This document shows, one piece after another, positions 41,059 to 50,356 of a stretch of DNA of 64,000 bases. The notes beneath the pieces were generated by a model. That model ran no database searches, had not been told where the DNA came from, and saw nothing but the letters and a program-made list of their open reading frames with translations. The translations under genes were made by a program, and so were the position numbers. Origin of the DNA: UBA7672 sp044224605 (GTDB lineage: Bacteria; Pseudomonadota; Alphaproteobacteria; Caulobacterales; Hyphomonadaceae); the NCBI GenBank assembly GCA_044224605.1, contig JBGAKC010000002.1:103727-167726 (forward strand). The letters run 5' to 3'. Position 1 is the stretch's first letter, and each line of letters starts with the position of its first letter.

Positions 41059-41688
41059 TCAGCCGGCGCCATAGAGCCGGTCGTAAAGGGATTTGATCAT
41101 CCCGGCCGTGGCGCCCCAGATATAGCGACCGTTGTGGGGCATGGCGTAGTAGGTCCGCAAGGCCCCCCTGAATTCACGTTCGTGACGCTCGTGATTTGCA
41201 GGGTTCATGAGGAAACTGAGCGGCGTTTCGAAAACGTCGGCGACTTCCCGCTCATGCGGAACCGGCCGGAAGTCCGCCGGCAGGATGCCGACGAAGGGCG
41301 AAATCGCGAAGCCGCTGCCCGTCAGATAGGTGTCGCCCTGCCCCAGCACGCGCACGGTCGCGGGGTCGACGCCTACCTCCTCACTGGCCTCGCGAAGAGC
41401 CGCATGCGCCGCCGTTTCATCAGCCTCGATCCGCCCGCCCGGAAAGGCAACCTGCCCGGCATGGCTCGGCATCGTCTCGGGGCGCAAGGTCAGCAGGACG
41501 GCATAATCGTCGCCCCGATCCATCAGACCGACGAGTACCGCTGCCTTCCGATAGCTCGGCTTCGCCGGGGCAGGCCAATCCGGATTGAGGTCGTAGTCAG
41601 TGCGCAGCGGCTCCTCGAACATCGCATCTACTGCGGCCAGCCGGGCGGCGGCGCGCGCCTCGAAGTCCGATTTTGTGGTAAACGGCAT
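41059..41688 (-). CDS. CoA pyrophosphatase (Nudix hydrolase)
   Basis: 209 residues. The Nudix box is complete: GGRIEADETAAHAALREASEEVG (G-x5-E-x7-R-E-x2-E-E-x-G). The preceding LRPETMPSHAGQVAFPGG is the UPF0035/CoA-pyrophosphatase signature (L-T-x-R-S/P-x-x-M/L-x-x-H-x-G-Q-V-x-F-P-G-G). It would hydrolyse CoA or its derivatives to phosphopantetheine and 3',5'-ADP. In an operon between DUF1285 and DUF6111 genes. Confidence 0.93.
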   Translation of the reverse strand: MPFTTKSDFEARAAARLAAVDAMFEEPLRTDYDLNPDWPAPAKPSYRKAAVLVGLMDRGDDYAVLLTLRPETMPSHAGQVAFPGGRIEADETAAHAALREASEEVGVDPATVRVLGQGDTYLTGSGFAISPFVGILPADFRPVPHEREVADVFETPLSFLMNPANHERHEREFRGALRTYYAMPHNGRYIWGATAGMIKSLYDRLYGAG

Positions 41689-41691
41689 CTG

Positions 41692-42294
41692 CTACGCCGC
41701 CTCGCCAATCGGAAACCGGACGCCGGACGACATCACGCTCATCGTCCGGGCGCCCCCATCCGGCTGAGCCCAGCCGACAAGTTCGTAATAGGGCGGCCGC
41801 GCCAGCCTTGCCTCCAGCCCGCCGCGGACCAAGACATAGGTCGACGGTTCGCCTGTTTGGGGATCAGTAACCACACGCAACGGGTGGTCGGCATCGACCG
41901 CCACGACATCGCCTACATTGGTCGTGACCAATATCACCTGATGTCCGTCCGATTCATGCCGGTCCGCCCGAACCCCCATGAATGGGGCGTCTTCGACCTT
42001 CACCACCACTTTTTCGTGAGGGGTCACCAGATAGTAGCCGTCGGAATCCCTCCTGAGTATCGTTGAAAACAGGCGGACAAGCTTGTCCCTGCTGAACCGC
42101 ACCCCGTTCTGCCACCAGGATCCGTCCCTCCGGATCTCCAGGCCGATATCGCCGCAGTTGGCCGGGTTCCACAAATGCACGGGGGGAAGGGAACGGGGCT
42201 TTTCCAAACCCGCTTCCGACTGCAAGGTGGCGATCAGGTTCGCGAGCGCCATCGCCTCAGGGTTATGAGCTTTCGGGTCTTTCGCGTTCGACAT
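41692..42294 (-). CDS. DUF1285 domain-containing protein
   Basis: 200 residues, soluble. HLWNPANCGDIGLEIRRDGSWWQNGVRFSRDKLVRLFSTIL is the diagnostic DUF1285 start, followed by YYLVTPHEKVVVKVEDAPFMGV. The C-terminal part has beta-rich strands ending PYYELVGWAQ. The family has known structures but no proven function. First gene of the operon to cca and divergent from moxR with only 32 bases between starts, so promoters overlap. Confidence 0.9.
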   Translation of the reverse strand: MSNAKDPKAHNPEAMALANLIATLQSEAGLEKPRSLPPVHLWNPANCGDIGLEIRRDGSWWQNGVRFSRDKLVRLFSTILRRDSDGYYLVTPHEKVVVKVEDAPFMGVRADRHESDGHQVILVTTNVGDVVAVDADHPLRVVTDPQTGEPSTYVLVRGGLEARLARPPYYELVGWAQPDGGARTMSVMSSGVRFPIGEAA

Positions 42295-42326
42295 GGGCGG
42301 CCTTCTGCTGCCCCAGACATAGGTAA

Positions 42327-43340
42327 ATGGCCGAGATGAGTGAAGCCGGTATCGCTAACGCCCCCTCCGCGGATATCGTGAAGGAAGCCGACGCCGCCGT
42401 TGCGCAGTTGGCCAAGGTCCGGGCCGAGATCGCCAAAGTCGTGTTCGGCCAGGAGCGTGTCGTCGAGCTGGTCCTCGCGACCATCCTCGCCGGCGGCCAC
42501 GCCCTGCTGATCGGCGCTCCCGGTCTTGCCAAGACCAAGCTGGTCGAGACGACTGCACGAGCGCTTGGCCTCGACTGGGGCCGCGTGCAGTTCACGCCGG
42601 ACCTGATGCCGTCGGACATCCTGGGCTCGGAAATTCTCGACGAGAGCGCCTCGGGCCGCTCCTTCCGTTTCGTGAAGGGCCCGATCTTCACCTCGCTCCT
42701 GATGGCCGACGAGATCAACCGCGCCTCGCCCCGTACGCAGTCCGCGTTGCTGCAGGCGATGCAGGAGCGGCACGTGACGGTGGCCGGCGCCAGCTACGAC
42801 CTGCCGAAACCGTTCCACGTGCTCGCCACACAGAACCCGATCGAACAGGAAGGCACCTACCCGCTGCCGGAAGCGCAGCTCGACCGCTTCCTCCTGAAAG
42901 TCGACGTGAACTATCCGGATGCGGAGACGGAACGGAAAATCCTCACCGACACGACCGGCATGCAGGAGCAGACCGTCCATCCAGTACTCGATGCCGAACG
43001 GCTGATCGCCATCCAGACGCTCGTGCGCCGCATGACCGTTCCGGAAAAGGTCGTCGAGAAAATCCTCACGCTGGTGCGCTCGGCCCGTCCGGAACAGACC
43101 AATCATCCGCAGGTGAAGAAGCGCGTGGACTGGGGCCCCAGCCCGAGGGCTGGCCAGGCGCTAATGCTTGCGGCGCGGTCGCGCGCCCTTCTGCGTGGCC
43201 GCTTCGCGCCGTCGCTCGACGATGTCGAGGCGCTGGCCGAGCCCGCGCTCGGTCACCGCATGGCGCTGGCCTACGATCCCACAGGACAGGGTGGAAACCT
43301 GTCGACGCTGATCCAGGAACTCGCCGCGGCGAAAGCCTAA
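42327..43340 (+). CDS. MoxR-family AAA+ ATPase
   Basis: 337 residues. Walker A is LLIGAPGLAKTKLVETTA, Walker B LLMADEINRASPRTQSALLQAMQE, and sensor 1 LATQNPIEQEGTYPLPEAQLDRFLL. MoxR ATPases act as chaperones for maturation of metal centres or membrane complexes. It heads the operon MoxR-DUF58-DUF4159-membrane protein, 24 bases before the DUF58 gene, which is the standard Bat/aerotolerance-type arrangement. A start at ATG 42336 is an alternative. Confidence 0.93.
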   Translation: MAEMSEAGIANAPSADIVKEADAAVAQLAKVRAEIAKVVFGQERVVELVLATILAGGHALLIGAPGLAKTKLVETTARALGLDWGRVQFTPDLMPSDILGSEILDESASGRSFRFVKGPIFTSLLMADEINRASPRTQSALLQAMQERHVTVAGASYDLPKPFHVLATQNPIEQEGTYPLPEAQLDRFLLKVDVNYPDAETERKILTDTTGMQEQTVHPVLDAERLIAIQTLVRRMTVPEKVVEKILTLVRSARPEQTNHPQVKKRVDWGPSPRAGQALMLAARSRALLRGRFAPSLDDVEALAEPALGHRMALAYDPTGQGGNLSTLIQELAAAKA

Positions 43341-43364
43341 GGACGCCCTCCCAAGGACCAAGAC

Positions 43365-44240
43365 GTGCCACAGGCGCCCCTCAGTCAGTTGAAAGCCGAA
43401 GCCGCAGCGCTCGCCGGCGACCTCGGCACGTTGACCACGCGTGCGCGCGCGGCCAGCGCCGCGCACATGGGCTCGGCCGGCCGCCGCCGCGCCGGCACGG
43501 GCGAGAATTTCTGGCAATATCGCCGCCACACCGCCGAGGACAGCGCCGAACGCGTCGACTGGCGCCGGTCCGCGCGCGAGGAACATCTCTTCGTTCGCGA
43601 GACTGAACTCGAGACAGCGCGTACATTCCTGTTCTGGGCTGATCCGAGCCCGGGCTTCCACTGGTCGAGCGCAGAAACCATTCCGTTCAAGTCCGATCGC
43701 GCACTGCTGCTCTGCATGGCGTTGGCCGGAGCGCTCTCGCGTTCGGGCGAACGCTGTGGCGTGCTTGGCGGCGGACGTGGCGCGGTGTCTGGCGCCCGCG
43801 CATCGTCGCGCGTCGGCGAGGACATCCGCAATTTCAAGCCGGACATGCCCTTCCCGCGCGCGCCGCGGGATACGGCCGCTGTGGTGATCTGCTCCGATTT
43901 TTATTCCTCGCTCGACGACTGGCGGAAGATGCTGACGCCAATCGCCGCGAAGTGCCGTGACGGAGTGCTGTTTCAGGTGTGCGACCCGATCGAGGAGAAC
44001 TATCCGTTCAATGGCCGCGTGCGCTTCTTCCGGCCGGGGCAGGATCGCGAGCGCCTCATCGGGCGCGCGGAGTCGATCCGTGATGGTTATCTCGACAAAT
44101 TCAGCCAGCGCCGGAAAGACATGACGGATCTCGCCGCGGAGCTGGGCTGGCGGTTCCTGTCCCACGTGACGAGCGAAGAGCCCCGCACGCCACTCGGCCA
44201 GCTGGCCTACGGCTTCACCGTCAGCGGAGCCGCGGCGTGA
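43365..44240 (+). CDS. DUF58 domain-containing protein
   Basis: 291 residues, GTG start with AAGGA upstream. The DUF58 core is AERVDWRRSAREEHLFVRETELETAR (D-W-R-x-S-A-R), followed by the VWA-like FLFWADPSPGFHWSSAETIPFKSDRALLLCMALAGAL and AAVVICSDFYSSLDDWRKM. These proteins accompany MoxR and are thought to bind it through the VWA-like fold. Its stop overlaps the next start by four bases (GTGA). Confidence 0.9.
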   Translation: MPQAPLSQLKAEAAALAGDLGTLTTRARAASAAHMGSAGRRRAGTGENFWQYRRHTAEDSAERVDWRRSAREEHLFVRETELETARTFLFWADPSPGFHWSSAETIPFKSDRALLLCMALAGALSRSGERCGVLGGGRGAVSGARASSRVGEDIRNFKPDMPFPRAPRDTAAVVICSDFYSSLDDWRKMLTPIAAKCRDGVLFQVCDPIEENYPFNGRVRFFRPGQDRERLIGRAESIRDGYLDKFSQRRKDMTDLAAELGWRFLSHVTSEEPRTPLGQLAYGFTVSGAAA

Positions 44241-46963
44241 GCGTAGGTCCGTTCCTCTTCCTGCAGCCCTGGGCGCTGATCGGGCTTCTCGCTCTTCCGA
44301 TCCTGTGGCTGTTGCTGCGCGCGACGCCACCGGAGCCGAAGCGCTTCGCCCTTCCCTCGCTCGCCCTGCTGGATGACCTGAAGCCGGACGAGGAAACACC
44401 GGCACGGACGCCCTGGTGGCTGCTGCTTCTGCGAATGATCGCGCTCGGCCTAGCCATTCTCGGCTTCGCCCGCCCGACCTGGGCGCCCAACGCGCAGGTG
44501 AACACCAGTGGCGGCACGCTGATCGTCGTCGACGATGGCTGGACCAGCGCCGAGCGCTGGCGCGACATCGTTCGCACCGCGACCTCCGCCGTCGATGAAA
44601 CTTCGCAGAATGGCGGCCCGCTGCACGTGATGTTCACAGCGCCGCGCGAAGTCACGCGTGATCCGTCCGAAGCGTTGGACGCCGAGACAGCGCGCCAGCT
44701 GCTCAGCAATGACCGCCCGGCGGCATGGTTGCCGGATCGCCTCGCGGCGCTGAAGATGCTCGACGAGACCGGCCTCAAGCCGGGCCGCATCATCTGGGCC
44801 AGCGATGGCTTCGATCATGAAAGCGCGGCCCCGTTCGCGCGCGCGCTTGCCGCGAAGGCGCCGACCGAGGTGCGCGTCACGCGGCCGAAGAATGCGTTCG
44901 CCATCACCTCAGCGGATTCGTCTGCCGAAGGCGCGCGTGTTGCGGTCGTTCGCGCGAATACGCTGCCGGGCGCGACTGCGGACATCATCGCAGAAACAGC
45001 CGAAGGCGCATCCATCGCCTCGACGCGCATCGCCTTCAGTGGAAATTCGACAACCGCCGAAGCGCTGTTCGCCATCCCGGCCGCCGCCCTCAACCGCGTT
45101 GCGCGCTTCCGCATCGGCGGTTCGCCATCGGCCGGCGGCGTCTGGCTCTGGGACGATACGGCGCGCCGCCCCCATGTCGGCCTCGCTGATACGCGCGATG
45201 AAGCCCAGCCGCTGCTGTCCGAGCACTATTACGTCCGCAAGGCGCTGCAGCCCTATGCGCAGCTGACCGAGAAGAAACTCTCCGACCTGCTGGATGCGCC
45301 GGTCGACGCCATCATCATGGGCGACCGCGGCACGATCGAGGAAGCCGACAAGGGACGCCTAACGGAATGGATCGAGAAGGGCGGCGTGCTGATCCGCTTC
45401 GCCGGCCCGCGCCTTGCCGCACAGGAAGATCCGCTGACGCCGGTTCCGCTGCGGCCGACATCGCGCTCGCTGGGATCGTCGCTGTCGTGGGAGACGCCGC
45501 AACGCATCGCTGACTTCAAATCGAGTTCGCCTTTCTTCGGCGTCCCCAAGCCCACCGACACAGCCGTGCGCCAGCAGGTGCTCGCCCAGCCGTCGGCCGA
45601 ACTTGAAAGCATGACCTGGGCCGAGCTGCAGGACGGCACACCGCTCGTCACCGCGCGCCGGATGGGCCGCGGCGAACTGGTGCTGTTTCACGTGACGGCC
45701 GACCCGGACTGGTCCGACCTACCCTACACCGGCGCCTTCGTCGAAATGCTGCGCCGCTCGGTCGTCTCCGGCGGCGAACGCACGCGCGGCAACGCGGCCT
45801 CGGCGCAAGGCGCGCTGACGCCCTCGCGCGTGTTGGACGGCTTCGGGGTGCTGACGCCGCCGCAATCCTCGGCGACGCCAATCGAAGCCTCGGCCCTGAT
45901 GACCACGCGTCCTGGCCCGACCTCGCCGCCCGGCCTTTATGTCGGGCCCGGCGGCGAGCGCGCGCTCAACGCCGGCGCCCCCGCTCCGCTGGCCGTCGAA
46001 ACCTGGCCACTGGAAGTCACCGTCACCGAACAGGCTGCGATCATCGAACGCGCCGGCCTCGGCGGCTGGATGATCGCGCTGGCGCTGGCCATCGTGGCGA
46101 TTGACTTGATCATCGCTCTTGGCTTCGCCGGCAGGCTGCCCCGCATCGGCCGCAGCACGGCGGGTGCGCTCGCGATCTTCTTCCTTGCGGCTGCCGCCCT
46201 CACCCATGCACCGCAGGCCTTCGCCCAGACATCCGACCAGCTGGCGCGCGAAGCGGCTGCCAAGCTGCGCTTCGCCTATGTGAAGACCAGTGACAAGCGG
46301 CTGGACGACATCACCAGGGCGGGCCTGTTCGGTCTCTCCTATCAGCTCGGCCAGCGGACATCGGTTGAGCCGGACATGCCGCATGGCGTCGACCTGGCGC
46401 GTGACCATCTCGAACTCTACCCGATGATCTATTACGCCGTGCCGCGCGATGCGAAACCGCTCCCACCGGCCGCGGTCGCCAAGGTCAACGCCTACCTGCG
46501 CGCTGGCGGCGCCTTCGTGGTTGACACGCGCGATGCAGCGCCTGGTCGCGACGTCTCGCAGAACCTGCAGCAGCTTCTCGCCGGCATCGATGCGCCGCCG
46601 CTGCAGCCTGCGCCAGCCAACCACGTGCTGACCAAGAGCTACTATCTCATCAAGTCGTTCCCGGGCCGTCTCAATGGCCGTCTCTGGATCGAGAGCGGCG
46701 CGGCCGATCGCGACACACGCCGCGGCGACGGCGTCTCGGGCCTCTTCATCGGCGGATCGGACTGGGCGGGCGCATGGGCGATCGACCAGAACACCGGCCG
46801 CCCGCTGCTGACCATGGATGGCGGCGATAATGCGCGGGAGATGGCCTACCGCTTCGGCATCAACCTCGTGATGTACATCCTCACGGGCAACTACAAGGAA
46901 GACCAGGTGCACGTTCCGGACCTGCTGGCACGGCTGGGGACGTCTCGGGACAAGGCTGACTAG
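44237..46963 (+). CDS. BatA-like/DUF4159 membrane protein
   Basis: 908 residues. N-terminal BatA domain with two membrane helices (FLFLQPWALIGLLALPILWLLLRA and LLLLRMIALGLAILGFARP). A VWA-like region follows (GGTLIVVDDGWTSAERW). Another helix pair is near 610-665. The C-terminal ~220 residues are DUF4159 (AAKLRFAYVKTSDKRLDDITRAGLFGLSYQLGQRTSVE to VMYILTGNYKEDQVHVP), a glutamine-amidotransferase-like fold. In alphaproteobacteria this fusion always travels with MoxR and DUF58. Role: probably envelope stress or assembly with the MoxR ATPase. Confidence 0.9.
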   Translation: MSVGPFLFLQPWALIGLLALPILWLLLRATPPEPKRFALPSLALLDDLKPDEETPARTPWWLLLLRMIALGLAILGFARPTWAPNAQVNTSGGTLIVVDDGWTSAERWRDIVRTATSAVDETSQNGGPLHVMFTAPREVTRDPSEALDAETARQLLSNDRPAAWLPDRLAALKMLDETGLKPGRIIWASDGFDHESAAPFARALAAKAPTEVRVTRPKNAFAITSADSSAEGARVAVVRANTLPGATADIIAETAEGASIASTRIAFSGNSTTAEALFAIPAAALNRVARFRIGGSPSAGGVWLWDDTARRPHVGLADTRDEAQPLLSEHYYVRKALQPYAQLTEKKLSDLLDAPVDAIIMGDRGTIEEADKGRLTEWIEKGGVLIRFAGPRLAAQEDPLTPVPLRPTSRSLGSSLSWETPQRIADFKSSSPFFGVPKPTDTAVRQQVLAQPSAELESMTWAELQDGTPLVTARRMGRGELVLFHVTADPDWSDLPYTGAFVEMLRRSVVSGGERTRGNAASAQGALTPSRVLDGFGVLTPPQSSATPIEASALMTTRPGPTSPPGLYVGPGGERALNAGAPAPLAVETWPLEVTVTEQAAIIERAGLGGWMIALALAIVAIDLIIALGFAGRLPRIGRSTAGALAIFFLAAAALTHAPQAFAQTSDQLAREAAAKLRFAYVKTSDKRLDDITRAGLFGLSYQLGQRTSVEPDMPHGVDLARDHLELYPMIYYAVPRDAKPLPPAAVAKVNAYLRAGGAFVVDTRDAAPGRDVSQNLQQLLAGIDAPPLQPAPANHVLTKSYYLIKSFPGRLNGRLWIESGAADRDTRRGDGVSGLFIGGSDWAGAWAIDQNTGRPLLTMDGGDNAREMAYRFGINLVMYILTGNYKEDQVHVPDLLARLGTSRDKAD

Positions 46964-46965
46964 TC

Positions 46966-49011
46966 ATGCTCGAAGCGTCCCGCCTCGGTTTTGATCCGCT
47001 CATCCCCTGGGCCATTCTCTGGAGCCTTGCAGGCGGGGCGGCCGTGCTATGGGTCATCTATCTATGGCGGCGCGGCAAGGCTTGGCTGTTCCGCGCGCTG
47101 GCGCTGAGTGTGCTTGCGCTGGCGCTTGCCAATCCGCTCTGGATCCAGGAACAGCGCGAGCCACTGAAGGACATCGTGGCGGTCGTGATGGATCGCTCGG
47201 AAAGCATGAATTTCCGAGGCCGAACCGAGACAGCGCAGGCCGCCTATGACGCCATCCGCCAGGAAATCGACGCCGATCCCAACCTCGAACTGCGCGTCGC
47301 CGAGACCGACCCTGGCGCGGACGGCACGGAAATGTATGTCGCGCTGCAGTCAGCCCTGTCGGACGCCCCGCGCGAGCGTATCGCCGGCGCGATCCTGATC
47401 ACCGACGGCCAGATCCACGACATCCCCGAGAACACCAAGGACGCCGAACAGCTCGGCCCCGTTCACGCGATGATCGTCGGCGGCGACGAGGAGATCGATC
47501 GCAACATCGAGATCCAGCAGGCGCCGTCATTCTCCATCATCGACCAGAAGGTCGAGATGCGCGTGCAGGTGAATGATCCGGTCGCCAAGACCGTGCCGGT
47601 CGACATCACCATCAATGGCGAGGCACAGACGGCGCAAACCGTGAAGGTCGGCGAACCGCAGATGATCTCGTTCACGCTGAAACGTCGTGGCGACAATCTC
47701 ATCGTGCTGTCGGTCAACGGCATTCCAAACGAACTGACGCTGGCGAACAACCTCGCCTCGGCCCGCATCTCGGGCGTGCAGGATCGCCTGCGCGTTCTGC
47801 TCGTTACGGGCGAGCCGCATGCCGGCGCACGGGTCTGGCGCGACCTCCTGAAATCCGATCCGGCGGTAGACCTCGTCCACTTCACCATTCTTCGCCCGCC
47901 GTCGAAGTCCGACAACGTGCCGATCGAGGAAATCGCGCTGATCGCCTTCCCGAAGCCGCAGCTGTTCCGGGAAAAACTCGACGAGTTCGATCTCGTGATC
48001 TTCGACCATGAGCTGCGGCCATCAGTTCTGGAGGAAGCCTATCTCGATCGCGTTGCGCGCTATGTGGAAAAAGGCGGCGCCCTCCTGATCGCGGCTGGGC
48101 CGCCCTATCCAGGCTCCTACCTGCTCTACAACACGCCGCTCGGCGGGGTCCTTCCGGGCCGCGCCACGGGCGAGATCGTGGATGGCAAGTTCACGCCCCA
48201 GCTCACCGCCCTGGGCAAACGCCACTCGGTGACAGCTACCCTGCCGACCGACGGCTGGGGGCCGTGGATGCGATACATGAAGCTGGAGCAAGGCAATTCC
48301 GAAGCTCTCATGCAGACCCCGGATGGCCATCCACTGCTGCTGCTCAACCGTGTTGGTCAGGGCCGCGTTGCTTCTGTGATGTCGGACCAGCTGTGGCTGT
48401 GGGCGCGCGGCTTTGAGGGCGGCGGTCCCTATGCCGAGTTGATCCGGCGGACGGCTCACTGGCTGATGAAGGAGCCGGAGCTTGAGGAAGAGCTGCTCGA
48501 GATCGAGGCCGGCGCCTCGCCCGAGCTGAAGGCGACGCTGCACACGCTTTCCGACAGCCCGCCGAAACTCGAAGTTCTGGGGCCGGACGGGACAAAGGCG
48601 GAGAGCGAATGGTCGCTCGTTTCGCCCGGGCACTACCAGTCGATCATGCCAGCGAAGGAACTGGGCCTCTACCGCGCGACCTCCGGCAAGCTTAGCGCCG
48701 TGACCCTGCGTGGGCCGACGCATCCGCGCGAGTATCTCGACCTGCGCTCCACGCCCGACAAGATCCAGCCCCTCGCCACAGCCACGCTCGGCGGCGTGTT
48801 CAAGCTCGGCGCTGATGGCACGCCGAACGTGCCGCGCATGCAGCGCGTGGGCGATCGCGGCAACGCCGCTGGCTCTGACTGGTTCGGCCTGCGCCAGCGC
48901 GGGGCGTATGCGGTGCGCGCGACGGAGTCGACCACGCTCCTGCCCGGCGTCGTCGGCATGCTGCTAGCCTGCGTCTTCATGATGCTGGCTTGGCGCCGCG
49001 AGGGGCGCTAG
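46966..49011 (+). CDS. VWA/glutamine-amidotransferase-like membrane protein of the MoxR operon
   Basis: 681 residues, two bases after the DUF4159 stop. N-terminal helices (LIPWAILWSLAGGAAVLWVIYLW and ALALSVLALALANPLW) and a C-terminal helix (TLLPGVVGMLLACVFMMLAW) anchor it. VVMDRSESMNFRGRTETAQAAYDAI is a VWA-type MIDAS start (D-x-S-x-S with E for the usual middle residue: DRSES). The middle shows an amidotransferase-like fold (FDHELRPSVLEEAYLDRVARYVEKGGALLIAAGPPYPG). It completes the four-gene Bat-type unit. Confidence 0.85.
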   Translation: MLEASRLGFDPLIPWAILWSLAGGAAVLWVIYLWRRGKAWLFRALALSVLALALANPLWIQEQREPLKDIVAVVMDRSESMNFRGRTETAQAAYDAIRQEIDADPNLELRVAETDPGADGTEMYVALQSALSDAPRERIAGAILITDGQIHDIPENTKDAEQLGPVHAMIVGGDEEIDRNIEIQQAPSFSIIDQKVEMRVQVNDPVAKTVPVDITINGEAQTAQTVKVGEPQMISFTLKRRGDNLIVLSVNGIPNELTLANNLASARISGVQDRLRVLLVTGEPHAGARVWRDLLKSDPAVDLVHFTILRPPSKSDNVPIEEIALIAFPKPQLFREKLDEFDLVIFDHELRPSVLEEAYLDRVARYVEKGGALLIAAGPPYPGSYLLYNTPLGGVLPGRATGEIVDGKFTPQLTALGKRHSVTATLPTDGWGPWMRYMKLEQGNSEALMQTPDGHPLLLLNRVGQGRVASVMSDQLWLWARGFEGGGPYAELIRRTAHWLMKEPELEEELLEIEAGASPELKATLHTLSDSPPKLEVLGPDGTKAESEWSLVSPGHYQSIMPAKELGLYRATSGKLSAVTLRGPTHPREYLDLRSTPDKIQPLATATLGGVFKLGADGTPNVPRMQRVGDRGNAAGSDWFGLRQRGAYAVRATESTTLLPGVVGMLLACVFMMLAWRREGR

Positions 49012-49016
49012 CGCGG

Positions 49017-49520
49017 CTAGCGCGGGACGCTCAGTTCGCCCTTGAGGCTGGCGGCGCGGTCTGCCAGGTCGCGGATCAGGATGCGTTTCTGGTCGACGGG
49101 GCCAGGGAGCTGGAAGCGGCCCTCGCCGGCGGGCTTGAAGCCGAAGCGCTCGTAATAGTCGAAATCGCCCACCAGGATCACGGCGGCATAACCCTGCTCG
49201 CGGCAGACGCCGATGGCGCGCTCCATGAGCTTGAAGGCGACGCCGTTGCCACGGCGGCGTTCGGCGACGGCGATCGGGCCGAGGAAAGCCGCGCGACCCT
49301 TCTCGCCGACCTTGACCGGCCAGACGCGGACGACACCCGTCAGCCCCTCGCTGTCGATGGCGACGAGGCTGGCGTCGGCGATCTTGGTGTTGCCTTCGCG
49401 CAGACGCTCGGCCGTCTTGGCGAAGCGGCCGGGGCCGAAAACGTCGTCATAAAGCGCCTCGACGGCGTCGGAATGTTCCGGCGCGTCGAGAATGATTTCG
49501 TAGGCGGGAATAGCGTTCAC
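49017..49520 (-). CDS. YhbS-like GNAT N-acetyltransferase
   Basis: 167 residues from GTG 49520. The acetyl-CoA site is FLGPIAVAERRRGNGVAFKLMERAI, followed by GYAAVILVGDFDYYERFGFKPA, which is typical of the YhbS group. The substrate is unknown. It converges on the MoxR operon, with five bases between stops. A longer start would add a basic leader with no support. Confidence 0.87.
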   Translation of the reverse strand: MNAIPAYEIILDAPEHSDAVEALYDDVFGPGRFAKTAERLREGNTKIADASLVAIDSEGLTGVVRVWPVKVGEKGRAAFLGPIAVAERRRGNGVAFKLMERAIGVCREQGYAAVILVGDFDYYERFGFKPAGEGRFQLPGPVDQKRILIRDLADRAASLKGELSVPR

Positions 49521-50356
49521 GGGGCGTAGGCTCCGAAGACGAGAGTGACGAACCAACGACCGCAGCTTCAGCCCACTCTTCCTTGTGAAGATTGGCCTAG
49601 GCCCAGGTCAGCGCATCACCGCTGGTCGCCGTCTTCCCCGTTCGGGGCCCTTCGCGCAGCCGGTTATTGGAGCGTGCAGATAGGGATGTTTGCCCCCGGG
49701 TGCAAGAAGAATTGTGCCGCAGGGTCTTGTGACAGCCAAACGCCCGCGACCTCGCAGGTTGTCCTGCAAGGCGCGGGCGAAATTGTTTTTGAATGGGGGA
49801 ATAGCGGAGGGCCACGCGAAGACGCGCCGATCTACCTTCCCCGCCTGCGGCGGTGGAGGACTTCGCGCGCGTCCACCGAGGCCTCCACCACGCGGAGCGT
49901 GGCGGGGTCAACGTGCAGCGTTGACGATTGCGACAAAGCCGCAAGACGCAGCGGCTGATCCCGAAGTGATCGGCCTCTTTCTCGCGCCGCGTGCGTTCGG
50001 CGCGGCGGTGCGCGAGGCGTTCGATGTTGGCGAGGTCGGCGAGCTTGAGCGGGTCTTCGCTGACGGCATGGAGTTCGCTGACGAACCGGCGCGTGAGCTC
50101 GCGCATCCGCGCGACGACGTCGAGCGGATGCGCAAGAGAGCCAGGAACAGCGCTGTCATGGGTTGGAGCATGACCCCAGCTTTTTCCCCCGGCCGGATCT
50201 GGGCAGGTGTTTCCCACGGTTTGAGCGGCTAGAGGGCTGAGATCAGGCGAGATGTTTTTCGCCGCCTTACGAATTTGCAGACCTCCATCCCGCGGCCAGA
50301 CGCTTCCCCCCGGCGACCGGGTGTGGTGATTAGAAGCAAAGACAGAGGAGACGCGC
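49521..50356. other. 836-bp gene-poor stretch with coding-like remnants
   Basis: No convincing gene. On the minus strand about 50106-49940 reads RELTRRFVSELHAVSEDPL...LADLANIERLAHRRAERTRRE with strong third-position GC, then loses that bias and its frame. A second short minus-strand piece at about 49670-49597 ends REGPRTGKTATSGDALTWA before a stop and also has coding-like bias. Between them are small GC hairpins (CCGCCTGCGGCGG, CCACGCGGAGCGTGG). This fits a decayed gene or genes. The last 30 bases hold the promoter and ribosome site of the SDR gene. Confidence 0.55.
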
